Numbered from the stretch's first letter, positions 21,883 to 35,021 are shown. The stretch: DNA of 64,000 nt from Ooceraea biroi (GCF_003672135.1 NC_039506.1:5208001-5272000); one strand, 5' to 3'. Numbers and translations: made by a program. The notes: generated by a model from the letters alone, not told the origin.

Positions 21883-23119
21883 AATGTGCATAAAGCAGAT
21901 AAGAGTCTTGGCTATATAAACGACATTATTAGCTAATTTGCAAAACGTGGAACGCAACTCCCGACTGATCATTAACATCATCACGTTACATCACATATAT
22001 TTTGCAGACGGTGATTACGTGTTTTGCAATGGAGTACAATACTCGCAGCAACACATGAACAGCCTAACAGAAAAGCCAATTTTCTTTAATAATACCTGTT
22101 ATCACGTCGTGTCCTGTTTCGGTCCAGTATTCAGTGCACACTCGCTCGAAAAGACGATTCCCCGATCGTGAGAGTCTTGTTTCGAAGCTCGCCTTATTTC
22201 TTTTGCGAATTGCAACGTGCGCTCAGGTGATCGAACTCCGTCAAGGGTCGCGCGAGGATCCTCAAGGAGAAGGAAGAGAGGAACGCCTCTCTCGTGAGCG
22301 CGTTTCGCTCTGCGAAGGACCGCCTCTCGTGCGAACTTTTTATCCCCTCTTATGATTCGGTAATTTAAATTTTTGGGACCATCTCAAAAGAGAAAGGAAG
22401 AGAATGAAACCCACGGCAAACTTGAGACACGCGCGTCTCCTCGGTCGTACGACATATTTCCCAGGATAAATGGCTTGTAAAAAAAGCAAATGAGAGAACT
22501 GAACTTATGCGCATACAATTAAATAATAAAATTATTAAATACAATTGTATGTATGGAAATTGGTCGCTTGAATATGAACTTGACTCTTCCGTCATTTTAA
22601 TTGTTCACTTTTGCGAACCTTAACGAAGCCTGATATACGCAGTCGACCTTTGGCAATCGGTCGTGTCAACCAGCTGTCCATTATCAGCAACGCGGAAGTG
22701 GCTTCCGGTCGCTTCGCAACGCTTCCTTCCGGTCGGAATTATTATATACACAGTGTTGCACCTCGTCGATTGTGCGAGATCGCGAGATCGAGATTCTTGT
22801 TTTTCAAACGTGAAAAAATAGAGAACACGAGCACGCTATTTGCCAACGTTCGTAATCGTGCATTCGATGCCTGTTGCATCGTAATGTGAGTTTGCTGATA
22901 CATGCCGATCGCCCGCACGGCGATGGCGTAACGGTGCGCGTGTGAACGTTCACGTACATCGGCGCTTTTGAAAGGAGGAACGCACCGCGACGTCGAAAAC
23001 GAGCAACAGCTCGTGAGAGGTACAAGGTCTCGAGAATGAAGCAACCTTGAAACTACAAGGAAGACGAAAGTGATCGCTCGTGATACACGGGTTTTGCTTT
23101 CGCGTGCTGAATTAATTAA

Positions 23120-23839
23120 GGGGGGAGCCTGCTTTAGAACGCTGAAAATAAGGTATATTTTACGAATTGTTTTTGGGGAAACTATACAGCGGATCATTAT
23201 AAAACTTTGATGCATTTATTAGTACATGTTTAAAGATAAAAAAAATTATTTTTCGATTATAATATATCGCTTGTAGAGGTCGTCCTGGAGAAATCTTAGT
23301 GCAGCCGCGTCGCCGGCATTGCAAATTGGTGAGCATTCTCCTGCCTCCAAATTTCGTCTAAACTGAAAAATTGAAATATCTTCTCGTTATTTATGAATTC
23401 CCATCGTCGATGAACCAAAGAGAGAAGAAAAAAGTTGAAAAGTGCCAAAATGGTGGAGCTTAGAACACAAAAGTACGATTTTTAGGCAAAGTTTTTGAAC
23501 TTTTTCATGCAAAAATAATTGTTTAACTTAATGTTTTTATGAATATTAAAGGTTCATCGACGATGGGAATTCATAAATAACAAGAAAATATTTCAATTTT
23601 TCAGTTTGGATGAAATTTGGAGGCAGGAGAATGCTCACGAATTTACAATGCCGGCTGCACTAAGATGCCTCCAGGACGACCTCTACAGGCGATATATTCA
23701 AATAAAAAAATAATTTTTTTATCTTTAAACATGTACTAATAAATGCATCAAAGTTTTATAATGATCCGCTGTATAGTTTCTCCAAAAAAAATTCGTAAAA
23801 TTATACCTTATTTTCAACGTTCTAAAGCAGGCTCCCCCC
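23120..23839. mobile_element. TTAA-flanked foldback element, copy 1
   Basis: A 720-bp element made of two long inverted arms (23120-23416 and 23551-23839) around a 134-bp spacer. The ends are GGGGGGAGCCTGCTTTAGAA and its reverse complement, bounded on both sides by TTAA. It encodes no protein. The TTAA boundaries recall the target site of piggyBac-type transposons, but TTAA is palindromic and could also belong to the element; the run of G at the tip is not the usual piggyBac end. The left arm has about eight extra bases (GCGTCGCC) absent from the right arm, shared with copy 2. Probably a non-autonomous DNA element moved by a transposase encoded elsewhere. Confidence 0.9.
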
Positions 23840-26709
23840 TTAATCCGTCTTCCCGGTGAGACGAAATATATTCTCGCTTTCGCAAGATCGCCGCTCGAGA
23901 ATACAAACTGTTCTGAATAAACAGCGCCGCACGCGCCTATTTCCGTCGACAACGTGCGTCAATAACAGCCTCTGACAGGGCCTGTCGTGATATCGTCGCA
24001 ATTACATTTTCTTCCTGTTATTACATCTTAGCGCACGGTAATTCTTCCGTTGCTGAGCTTGTCGGTGCTTCCGCGAGCTGACGTGTTCGATGTATAAGCA
24101 GTATTAGCTCCGCCGTAAACAGGCTTATCAAAACCACCTCTATTCCTTCCTGCTGAATGATGTTTGCTGCAAATTCGTCACGTATCTCCGCTTTTTTATC
24201 GCCTTTTTCGTGTGACGTTTTAACGCAGAGCAGAATTCTTATTTTCCGACAATTTTTAAAGAAACAGACGCGAGCTCGCTTATCGCGCACGCATCGCGAA
24301 ATGGATGCTCGCGTCTGTTTCTAAGCACGTGTAATGCTATATGATCAAGATAATCGACGTGTCATTTTCGAAGATAAAAATAACATGCCTCTGCTTATAG
24401 CTTCTCTGGAAAAATCATTCGTGTACGCGCTACGGGGAACCTTGACGCCGCTGCACCTGTTGCGTTTAATGGACTTTCACCCAGTTTTCAGGCTGCTGTA
24501 ACGAGGAATTGCTACGTGTAATCTAGCATAAACGCAAATTGTCGGGTACGTCGTGCGCCACGCTTCGTGTAGCCGAGCGTGTCTCTGCCAGCGCGCGTAA
24601 TGCGCGCGTAGCGCTTTCGAGCCGCGTACGGATGGAACGCTTTTATCCACTTTGCAGCGATTAATATCAATTTCAGTATTTTTTACACGTGGGCTATTTT
24701 TTGCTGCAATTCCGCATTAATTTGTCAGGAGCAATTAATAATACATTCTTATGGTATCTTATAGCTGTATTATAACAGAGTTGTTGCTCCTACATGTGAA
24801 AAATCGAAAGAGTTTTGTAAAACGTGTACAAATATTCAATAATTATAGTCCAATATATCAAAATAGATATAAAACAATAGGAATAATCATATAAAACACT
24901 GCAAAAAGATATTATTAATCATGTTACTAATTATTATTAAAATACTTGATATAAATTGACTCTAAAAATAATCTAAAATAACATATATTTTCTCCGCTCG
25001 TTTCCTCCGCTGGACGTCTCTTCGAGAAGATTCGTGCAAGTCCACGATAAATGATCTCCCTATCACCTATCACGCCTTTACTTCATTACTGTTGCTCCAC
25101 TACTCTGCTTCTACTACTATTTTTCTAAAGGTGATAACATCTATAAAACGCCAGTGAAATATGGCCACTCCTAGCAACCAAGTCAACCAAGTCGTCCGTA
25201 CGTAAATTAACAATTACGTAAGAAAGAGGAGTTCCTATGAGTAATCGCGATATCACGGCGAGTAAACAGGTAAATAAAATGTCGTAAGGCGCGTACTATC
25301 GCGAAACACCTCCTCAATCTAATTAAAGGCTTATCGCGCGACCGGCGATCGCCCGAGGAAAATCGCCCGATCACGTTCGCCGATCACGCGCGGTGTCTCA
25401 TCGTGCGAGGGCACGCGCGAAAATCCGACACGGTCGCGCAAAATGCGTGCCCGTCGCCGCTGGACGCGCACGCGAAACCGGAAATTGCGGACGACGGACT
25501 TCTCTACGACTCCTCCAGAGCGAGCGCTCGTCCGCCGAAGCATCACGGCGTTTAACACGGGAAATCGCGAAGGGACCTCCGTCTAAAAAGGCCAGCAAGA
25601 AACGACCCCTGGGGGCCAGGAGAACCCGTTTTACGACTCTTACTTCTTCCCTCGCGCTGCCCTCGGCATCGCCGGACCCCGCGCGTCGCTTCTTCCTCTT
25701 CTTCCTTTTGTTCTTTCTTCCCCTTCTTTCTTTCTCCCCTTTTTTCCTCTTTACTTTACTTCCTCGGCTTCGGACGACTTTCGTTGCGCTCGCTGCGTTT
25801 TCGAGCGACTCGAGCAGCGTGCGGCGAATTCGCGAAATCCGCTTCGCGATCGGTGAGTATTCGGGCTTGATACGTTCGCCGAGATACCGCGCTTATCACG
25901 TCGGCGAATCGTCGACGGAAATTGACGCTTGTATCACGAAGAAGCAAGAACGAGAGAATCACTTAATTAAAAGATTTTTGAGAATGCGTGACAAAGTTGC
26001 CAGAGAGAATTGCGCTCTCGATATATATTCCTGCTTCTCTTCTCTTTTGCTTCGTGCATCCTAAGGACCTGTACAATCTCGCTTATTTTACGACGATTAA
26101 CAAAGTGCCTGACATCCTCGGGTTTCTTTAGAATTCTTTCGTTTGAACCGTAACGTAACCATCACTTTTTTGTCACTACAATTTTAATACGTCGCAGATT
26201 TAAGACGCTTCATAATTAACGAGCATCAATTATTCCATTCCAGCGTGAAGATATTTTTGGCTCGTTTGTGACACACACCGTGTATATACATAGCCCTATA
26301 ATCGTGTGATGGGACTACGCGGCCAAACACTCTTATCGGTCGCCGTCAGTCCGCGGCAATTTATACCAATTGAAGAGCCCGTATGTCAGCAACACGCGAC
26401 CTGGTCGTCTGTGGTACCGGGACATTAATGTAACTTAAGGGTAGCGACGTCGGGGACGCTGGCAATTTCTAAATCACATTTGAATGGGGTGGCGCGCGGG
26501 AGCGCCGTCATGCGGGCTGCAATAATAACAGGGAATTGGGAAAACATTCTTGGTCGACATCGTGAATTCTGGTCGAATTGCCTCTCACGAGACTCATGAT
26601 GGTGATCGCGTGTGCTTTGATTTGTCGTGAATATTATGGCGAGTAGCGTGAGAGATCAGCAAGAATCCATTTTACTTTTACTTACTTGTATGTATGTCAT
26701 CTTAATATA
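23840..26709. other. non-coding with a CpG island at 25330-25900
   Basis: AT-rich apart from a strongly CpG-rich island that includes a pyrimidine tract (about 25680-25760) and a near-consensus donor GATCG|GTGAGT at 25853. It might be a promoter with an untranslated first exon. Long open frames in the island come from composition. Confidence 0.35.
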
Positions 26710-27015
26710 CAGGGTGTCCCGGGTTTTAACCGACAAACTGCGGGAGCATATTCTACTAGTGGAAATAAGAAAAAATTCTTACATCGAGTTTGCTTAGAAA
26801 TGTTTTATTACAAAGTTATAAACCAATATTGAAAAGAAATATCAGATAAGTAACAACGGAACATAGTGTAGAATTTGGAAGGTCGAAGATGTTTATGTTA
26901 CGTGTATTCACATGTATTCATGTTCACTATGTTGAAACGATTCGGTATGATTGTTACTTTCACAACAGTAGCTGTTAGATTTCAATCGTCGTGTCAACTA
27001 GCAATTACTATCAGA

Positions 27016-27165
27016 ATGCCAAAAGTGTTTTCAAATGAGGAATACACTGATATTCATTTCGTGTACGGATTCTGTGACGGAAATGCACGAGCTGCCGTAC
27101 GAGAGTATCAACGTAGATTTCCTAACAGGAGAGTACCAGATAGATTTAAAGCAACGAATTACTAA
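27016..27165 (+). pseudogene. DUF4817-type helix-turn-helix, N-terminal transposase fragment
   Basis: It reads MPKVFSNEEYTDIHFVYGFC then DGNARAAVREYQRRFPNRRV, the typical N-terminus of insect transposon proteins carrying the DUF4817 helix-turn-helix, which precedes an IS630/mariner-type DDE core in intact relatives. It breaks off after VPDRF, where the family normally continues into the second helix and the core; a stop follows at 27163. The catalytic domain is absent. Confidence 0.85.
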
Positions 27166-27283
27166 TTCAGTTACTGAGATGCAACAAAATTTTCAGGAAT
27201 GTCGTACTGTAACAAATTCTGTACTACGTCGATGTCTAGCTTGTATCGATGTGCAAGGACAACATTTTGAAATGCGTCACTAA
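27166..27283 (+). pseudogene. C-terminal tail of the same transposase
   Basis: In a different frame from the N-terminal fragment, the sequence reads SVLRRCLACIDVQGQHFE and then a stop at 27281. An R-x(5-6)-C-I-x-x-x-G-x-x-F-E tail is how intact DUF4817-type transposases end. It shows the internal deletion joined the first ~45 codons to the last ~35 and also shifted the frame. Confidence 0.7.
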
Positions 27284-27472
27284 ATCATTGCGTAGATAAT
27301 TTATATTTTTGTGAAAAAATCCGTTGTTACTTATCTCATATTTCTTTTCAATATTGGTTCATAACTTTGTAATAAAGCATTTCTAAGCAAACTCGATATA
27401 AGAATTTTTTCTTATTTCCACTAGTAGAATATGCTCCCGCAGTTTGTCGGTTAAAACCCGGGACACCCTGTA

Positions 27473-30400
27473 CATGTGGATCAGGAAAGCCACATCCGTC
27501 TGATTATGGCTTTGACGAATCTCGCTAGAACTCTCAGGATCACGTTGGACCTCTTTGGACCTTGATGGACCTCACGTCACCTTCATTAATTAGTCATACA
27601 TTGACAGTTAAGATTGAAGCGCTGCTATGTGTCTTATGTGGCCAAGTCTCAGGCATGCATTAAGAACTTTATTTTTCTACCTCCTCCTGAGGTATCTCCT
27701 GACCCGATCGACCAATAATAATGTTATTAGTCGTCCGGTATCTCTCTCCCTCTCTTCTATCTCGTTTTCTTTAATATTAAAAAAGTTACTATGAATGAGA
27801 AAAAAGAGATTCATAGTCATAATATAGTTCAATGAATACCACTGTGTTTCAAACAATTTGCAATTCTGATTTTACTGCGGTTTTTATCCTAAGCTAATAC
27901 AAAATCTAAAACTGCTTGCGTAACGTCACACGAGGATTACCTTCAAAGCATGACATATTTATGCGATTTGATGTTAATCCGTTTCGGAAAAAGCTTAATT
28001 CTATTCAGTTATGCTTGAAACACAGTCGATCTATTTAAACACAACAAACTGCCTATACTCTTCCTGTAGGCTGTAGCATATAAGTACTAATCACTATAAA
28101 TCTCCGCACCGTTGATATAATTATGTTAGAATGCAGTTAGAACTCTTGACAATACATCTTTCACAGCAACGTATCTTCAAACGAGAAATTAGCATTTGCG
28201 TTTTTAGCATCGTCACTTAGCGATCAGCGGACGATCAAGTTTCGCCTCGCGAGCGCAATCGTAGATTAATCGCCGACGTAAAATTACAATTCGATGCTTA
28301 GATCATCCGTGCTCAGGTGAGCATCGTTATCGATCATTACCGCGATCAAAAGTTAATTCCTCGACATTTATCTCGGCAGTCGTCCGTGTTTTACGAGTCG
28401 CCCACCAAATCATCGCGCGACTGGTTCATTCACTGCGACGTGCCGTTATTTATCGGCGCATATCTACCGACTGCATATCATTACGTGGAGTAGGATCGAA
28501 CACACGTTCGCATATTCCTTCTGCCTCGCTCATAAGTAGCGATTGAGCAAATAGTCAGCCGGCTTTTCAGCACGGTCCTCCAAGTCCAGTTTGCCTTGGA
28601 TCCGCCACCGAGTTTCTTAACTTCCGTGGAACCGACGAATCGCGCGTATCCGCGGGCGTTTGCCTCGTTTTCTGCTTAATCCGCGGGAGGAAATTACAAA
28701 ACCGTCACGCGTACGCGTGACCGGCGACTGCTCGTTGCTCGTGGCAAATCGAAACTTCCAGCTTGCAATCGGGTGGGTTGGGGTTGTCCCTTTTATCATT
28801 GTACCTCGGTCCACTTACAAGATACCAATACTAATGTACATGGATGATAATAAATTAGATCTCGATAAAACGTTAATGCTCACGCAGCTGGTCGTTATTA
28901 ATTTAGGATATGGCTAATCGCGTACGATAAATAAGAGCATATTATCTGCGCGTCTGAAGACAAAAATCGTCATTGATAGCTTGATGATACCTGCGTCGTT
29001 AGAGCGTGATTTAACAAGAAACTGTTGCGGATTTTATTACTTATCTTTCGAATGTATCGCGCTGTAATTTATTTATCACGGATTTTAATCGCCGTCATAC
29101 TTCTCTCGATGTCGAAAAAGCTACGTTTTAATTTTATTAGTAATTACAGGTTTCATTCTATCTAATCAGAATGATACGGGCGAACAGAATTTAAACCACG
29201 GTTCCCGGTGTGCTAAATTTCAGTCACTCAATTTGTAGCAGTGTTGGGTTGTAACACACGTACGTTATTAAAAACGCTAAATAAATGGGACGAATATATG
29301 TAACAATCCGATACAATACAATATTCATCCAATATGTCTGTTTCGGAGTCTTTTCCATAATTTTAAATACAATTTAATTATAAAATTGTGCATTTGCAGA
29401 GATCTAAAGTGACTGTAGCAGTATATTTTTATATCGTCTAGCGTCCCTTGACCCCATCACAGACATCGCGGAAAACCCATGATGGCGACGCCGCTTCTTT
29501 TCCATGGAAGAGCTTCTTGTAATGCACGATGGCGGAAAGCGTACCCTGTTTGGCATTTCAATCGTGTTGGCCGCGCATCGTGCGCACAACTGTTGCGAAT
29601 GCAGCGATTTTTATTATTCCCTTCGCTGTTATTCGATATCGTCGATATTTCGCGCGCGTGCATGTCACGAGCGGAAAGATAATATTACTGTTATCGTGCT
29701 ATGCTCCCCCCTCCGTGTCGTAAATTCGCAGAGTTATGAAAGCCTGAATCTCTCTTCTCAGAATTACTCGAATCGGCTTCAATAATCGGCTTTAATCGAC
29801 TTTTCTAAACATACTCGTGTGATTAAGTCTCATTATTTTCTCGAATGGCGTTTGTAAACGCAAATGCATATAACCCGTTGAATTAAAATGAATAAACTTG
29901 TATGCAATAATGTCAGTTCCTGCTTAGTTCGATCGATTACGTAAAAATGCAGCAGCAATCAAAACAGCATCGATGTATGAATGCGTACGCGAGTGAACTC
30001 TGGATTCATCAAGCGCTTCTCATGGACGAGAGCTTAACACAAGAAAACATCTAAAGATATAAAACCAGCTCTATACGATACCGTCTTTTTCTAAAATGGT
30101 AAAAAAGTGATACGAAGAGGAAGTTAGTACTTACTCGAATAAGTACTTCTATTTATTAGACAGATAAGGAAAATCAATGGAATGAAAATTGGCCGAGGTC
30201 GCTTCTGCTTTCCGCGTTTTACCCGCTTTTACTCGCACGAGTCACAGTTCACGAGACGCAAAGCTAACGGATCGGCCGGCGCGACGCGGGCTTTTTCGCC
30301 GATTGCTTTACGACTCGCTTGATGTAACGGTCACCCGCAGCGGACTTTGTAAGTAGTCTGTTGTTAGCCGGCAATTTTCAACAGCAGGCGCTTGTCATTA

Positions 30401-31197
30401 AACGTCAGCGTCACTCTTAACCACTTGAGGCCATCACGCTTAAAGCGAATCGGCCAATCGTGGCCCGCAAGCACGATACCGCCGGACCTAGCCGGAGGTC
30501 TACGCGCGCGATCCGCGCCGCGACTAATTCTCTTATGCGGCGCGCGTACGCGCCCGTCCTGACCGCACTTTGTGCCATGTCCGGCATTCCCAACAGATAA
30601 AAACCCTTTTTTCCCGGTCGCCCGACTGATTGTTCGCCGATCGAACTTGTCCATTGCGGCCGCTTCGTCGCTCGCAATTATCGTTAGCGCAATCAGCTCG
30701 TGCCGATCGCGGAAGATTACTCCGAACGATCAGGCGCGCGATTGAGCGCGGATTACCCGTCTCCGGCGCGATCCGTCGCCGCCGGCGATTAAATCGCCCC
30801 TGGGGGATGCTGCGTGCTTCCTTTTTGAATCTTCTCTCCGCGTGAATGATCCCGCGCGTTAACGTCTCGCTATATATCCCGATCGGTTCATGCACGTTTA
30901 TTTACATTGCCGGTAAATTATACGTTACGTGCATTAAGAGCAAGTGCCCCGATCGGAAGCACTGTAAATCAAGGGACACGGTAGCGTCGCGCGTCAAGTG
31001 CAAACTACACGTGCCATGAAACAACGCGTCAAATTCAAATCACAGTAATGAACGTTGTTCAATCGCCAAGTTATTGTCTAGGAAAGAATGTTTTATTAAT
31101 AATTGAGAAGAGAACGATCAGTTTCGGCTGTATCAAAAGCGTTTCTCTGAAAGGAGCTGGAATGGCATCATGCATGAGGTATGTGTAGTACCTTGGC
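27473..31197. other. non-coding, no gene recognised
   Basis: AT-rich with CpG-rich patches around 28200-28800 and 30200-30860. Overlapping open frames occur in several frames at once in the CpG-rich patches, which is typical of composition and not of a gene. No repeat unit recognised. Confidence 0.5.
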
Positions 31198-31201
31198 TTA
31201 A

Positions 31202-31920
31202 GGGGGGAGCCTGCTTTGGAACGCTGAAAATAAGGTATATTTTACGAATTGTTTTTGGAGAAACTATACAGCGGATCGTTATAAAACCTTGATGCATTTA
31301 TTAGTACATGTTTAAAGATAAAAAAAAGTATTTTTTGATTTGAATATATCGCTTGTAGAGGTCGTCCTGGAGAAATCTTAGTGCAGCCGCGTCGCCGGCA
31401 TTGCAAATTGGTGAGCATTCTCCTGCCTCCAAATTTCGTCTAAACTGAAAAATTGAAATATGTTCTCGTTATTTATGAATTCCCATCGTCGATGAACCAA
31501 AGAGAGAAGAAAAAAGTTGAAAAGTGCCAAAATGGTGGAGCTTAGAACACAAAAGTACGATTTTTAGGCAAAGTTTTTGAACTTTTTCATGCAAAAATAA
31601 TTGTTTAACTTAATGTTTTTATGAATATTAAAGGTTCATCGACGATGGGAATTCATAAATAACAAGAAAATATTTCAATTTTTCAGTTTGGATGAAATTT
31701 GGAGGCAGGAGAATGCTCACGAATTTGCAATGCCGGCTGCACTAAGATGCCTCCAGGACGACCTCTACAGGCGATATATTCAAATCAAAAAATAATTTTT
31801 GTTATCTTTAAACATGTACTAATAAATGCATCAAAGTTTTATAATGATCCGCTGTATAGTTTCTCCAAAAAAATTCGTAAAATATACCTTATTTTCAGCG
31901 TTCTAAAGCAGGCTCCCCCC
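31202..31920. mobile_element. TTAA-flanked foldback element, copy 2
   Basis: A 719-bp copy of the element at 23120, in the same orientation, with only a scattering of single-base differences by eye. It has the same GGGGGGAGCCTGCTTT ends, the same TTAA on both sides (31198-31201 and 31921-31924), the same spacer and the same eight-base asymmetry between arms. The shared asymmetry shows both derive from one master copy rather than folding independently. Confidence 0.92.
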
Positions 31921-32452
31921 TTAATTAAACGCCGGCGGAAAATGAAATTACTTGAACAAGTATTCGACGAAGGAAACTTCGTTCACCAAACGAAGCGTTT
32001 ACTCCCAACAAACGCTCGTGCGTGTACGTGCGGCGCGATTAAACGGATCCTTGCCGCTTATTAAACGAATACTCTCAGCGTGTACGTATACAGTGTAGAG
32101 GGACGGGTTTTTCACGTCCGGTCCCCTTTGCTGAAATGTGAGAAACTTATGTAAACGAGATGAAGTCGCAATGCGGAGAGTCGCGAGCGGGGTAGACTGC
32201 ACCTGTCTCGCGCGCGGCCGCTTTCTACATTCCGCGCGCGCAATTTCATCCATTTGGCGACTCGCGGTGTTAACTTTTCAGTCGCCATGTATAACTTTTC
32301 ATGCGCCCGATATAGAGCACGTTATGAATAGTGCAGGCGTCGTTCCCGGGGAGCGTTCAGCATCGCTGCCCCGCGGAGTATCGTAATTCTCTTTATCGCG
32401 TCGTGTCTGCAGTCTGGCCGCTCGCTCGTGTATATCAATGCGATACGGCCGA

Positions 32453-32490
32453 GTGCATACATGCATACATGCATACGTGCATACGCGCGC
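32453..32490. repeat. TGCATACA octamer repeat
   Basis: About four imperfect copies of GTGCATACA/TGCATACG in a row, grading into a CG-rich alternating purine-pyrimidine stretch. Confidence 0.75.
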
Positions 32491-32931
32491 ACGAGGAAAA
32501 TCGCGTATCGCGCCGGGGCCGATAAGAAGAAATCCAAGAGCGGCGCGGTATCCTCTCGCGCGAACACGAGTCTTTCGCCTTTCGCGAACGGAACGGTGCT
32601 TTGTTGAAGAAATTTGCGGAGTGCCGCAGAAAAATCCTGTTTTCTCGTCTCATACGATTTACCTTCTGTCGACAGAAGAATCCGCGAACCGCTCGAGATC
32701 GATCGTCAGTCAGAAGATCGGTAACGTTAATCCTTTAAAGTGCTAACTGAAGTAAGGTACATTAATTTGCTTTACTCTGTAAGAGTTATGGTAATTGAAA
32801 GTTGGTGTCGTAAATCGAACACTGTGATATCACGTGTCACCTGTCACAAAATTTAGAAAAAATCTAGAATCATTATTTTATGGTTATTTTACATTTTGCT
32901 CCTTCCGCTTTTCACTTGTTCCTTTCGACTG

Positions 32932-32963
32932 ATTCAGTTACCTGTGCTATCAGGTAACTGAAT
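32932..32963. repeat. 13-bp perfect inverted repeat
   Basis: ATTCAGTTACCTG is followed by TGCTAT and the exact reverse complement. A hairpin with a six-base loop; function unknown. Confidence 0.75.
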
Positions 32964-34894
32964 GTTAGATAACAAAAGGATATGCGAACATGCGGGAATA
33001 CGTACACGGGAGGCATCATACTCTGTTTAGTACTTATAGAGAATCCCGCAAGATCTTAATCCGACTCTGGTAATAGTAGACATTTATGACACACCGCTCT
33101 GTTCCTTCCATAAGGAATCATCGTGTTCCTAGCCGTTTAATGGTGATACCTGGATAGAAAATCATTTCTCTCGAGTTGCAAGCGTCTCGCGCCGAACCAC
33201 TGATCTGCATAAATTCCAGCGCAAAAGAGGAAAACGAGACGCGAGTCGTCTTATTATCCTCTTCCATCTGGCCGTCGCGTTAAATCAGGAAAATGAGCGC
33301 GGCGACTAATTTCCTCGAGGGCAGCGTCGCCATCACGAAGTCCGCGTTCAACATCGTAAATACTCCGGGGTTCCCACAAAAGCGGCTTATCCTGACGGCG
33401 CTCCAAGCGCCGGTAAGATAAGGAGGACGTGGAGGATGTCCAAGAAAGGTGCGGTCTTCTCCTGAAAGCATATTCTATTTACGCTAAAAATACGACAGGA
33501 TCAGGCGAGCACGTGTCCAGAGAAATTTACATTTTCTAACGTCTCGTACAAGGCTTCAAACATGCGCGCCATAAAACCGGAAACAGATTCTCCCTCGCGA
33601 GACATCGATTTGTTCTTTCGTTAAAGACGGAAACCGGCACTCTAGCAAGCCTTAATAGACAGAGGTAAAACTTGCTGCGGAAATTCACTTGCAATTTTAT
33701 ATAATTTTTTTCTCTCTCTCGAAGCTTGACCATTTTTGGACACGCTCTGCCACAAGTCGCTCGCGCGGATGCAGCTGCCGAGGGAATGAATATTTTGCAG
33801 CCGCGTCTTGTCATTTGCAGTGCCGATGCAGACCCGCGGATTCAATAAGTCGCCGGCCGGTCTCGTCTTCTCGTCTTCTCCGCCTTGTCGACGACAACCG
33901 CGCGTATCCGCCGCCGGGCTTTACACGCAGGATGTCCCGTTTAAGAATATAAATGCGGGCTTATTCCGCGCGCGAGCGCGTATCCTTCCACGTTTACGAG
34001 AAGGCATTTTTACGAGACGCGTGTATTATAACGAGCGACAAGCGTTCTGTTTGTCATCCGATTTCCGGACGAATGGATGATGGGTTCGCATTGTTCGCAG
34101 ATTATCTTGTTTATAAGCGGCTAAAGATGTACATGTATATTTCAATTTCCATTGAAAAGGCACATACACGGTAATTTTTATTACTGACAGACAAGTTGTT
34201 TGTTTTTATGTGTTTTCTCGAAAGCGAAGGAAAATTTTAACACGTTACACATAACGTTTATTGGAACATTATAAAAATACAACTCATGTTGTACAATAAA
34301 GAATGCAGCTAGCTTGTACTCGCTAGTGCTAGTGGGAAAAAATAAAATGCGTTATTTATTGATAATGCACTCGAAAATATTCCGAGATAACAATGGAAAC
34401 GTTGAATCATCCAACCGGGCTCTGTAAGCTCATTTTCATCACAAAACTCTGTTGGATGGCTGCAACTGTTTAAGCTCTTCACAGCACGATGCATGATTCA
34501 TATTTTATGCTGAACATGTGCTCTTCTAAAAGTTTTATTCGTCCCATTCGAAGATTCGTGTACAATGTGACTCCGGGCAGTGAGCTATCGGACGGATCGT
34601 CTTTATGCTAAATGTCCACGCGCGTAACGGCACAGAGAGGGCGAAGAGCCGGTCAATGGCAGTCGTTCTTTTCCGCCGTGGCATTTTTCCCAAGTCGGCG
34701 AACAGGCGCACTTGTCAACGAGACTGTACCCCGTGCTTGAGTCTCTTGAAAGCCCGCGTTCATGCGAGGCTGTGTCGGTGAAGGAGCTCGCGTGTGAGAC
34801 TTAATTTGTGGTTTTGTGACGTGTGCACGCACGTGCACGCACACGGGGAACGGCGATGGCGCGCTGCGCGCGTGTGAATGGGCCGAAGACTCAC

Positions 34895-35021
34895 CTTGAA
34901 AAGGAGTGAGTATCGAAAGAGAGTCTTGTGCGTGCGGCGCAACGCATAACGCGTGTGTAACGAATACGCCGGCGATAAACCGGCGACCCGGGGACAGGAG
35001 ACGAGGAGGGCGAGGGCGCAT
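34895..35021 (-). CDS. weak candidate first coding exon, minus strand
   Basis: On the minus strand an ATG at 35021 opens MRPRPPRLLSPGRRFIAGVF then VTHALCVAPHAQDSLS and reaches TTTTCAAG|GTGAGT, a perfect splice donor at 34894. A basic start followed by a moderately hydrophobic stretch (FIAGVFVTHALCVA) resembles a signal peptide. Against it, the region is CpG-rich with open frames on both strands, and no further exon was found. Treat as a hypothesis. Confidence 0.18.

Larger units (their letters stand above)
26710..27470 (+). mobile_element. Tc1/mariner-type element with 150-bp inverted repeats, internally deleted
   Basis: A 761-bp element flanked by TA (26708-26709 and 27471-27472). The terminal inverted repeats span 26710-26859 and 27321-27470, begin CAGGGTGTCCCGGGTTTT, and differ at only about four positions. 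Between them are just the two ends of a transposase gene (27016-27283). It is thus a deletion derivative that could only move with a transposase supplied in trans. The near-identical arms suggest recent mobility. Confidence 0.92.

Noticed and set aside
25393..26064. 223-codon open frame on the + strand, the longest in the window
   Set aside because: It lies in a CpG island with a pyrimidine tract; the translation is runs of Arg, Ser, Phe and Leu, and the opposite strand is open as well. No domain is visible and a good splice donor interrupts it.
30364..30895. Three overlapping minus-strand frames
   Set aside because: CpG-rich, Arg-rich translations in several frames simultaneously; no homology seen.
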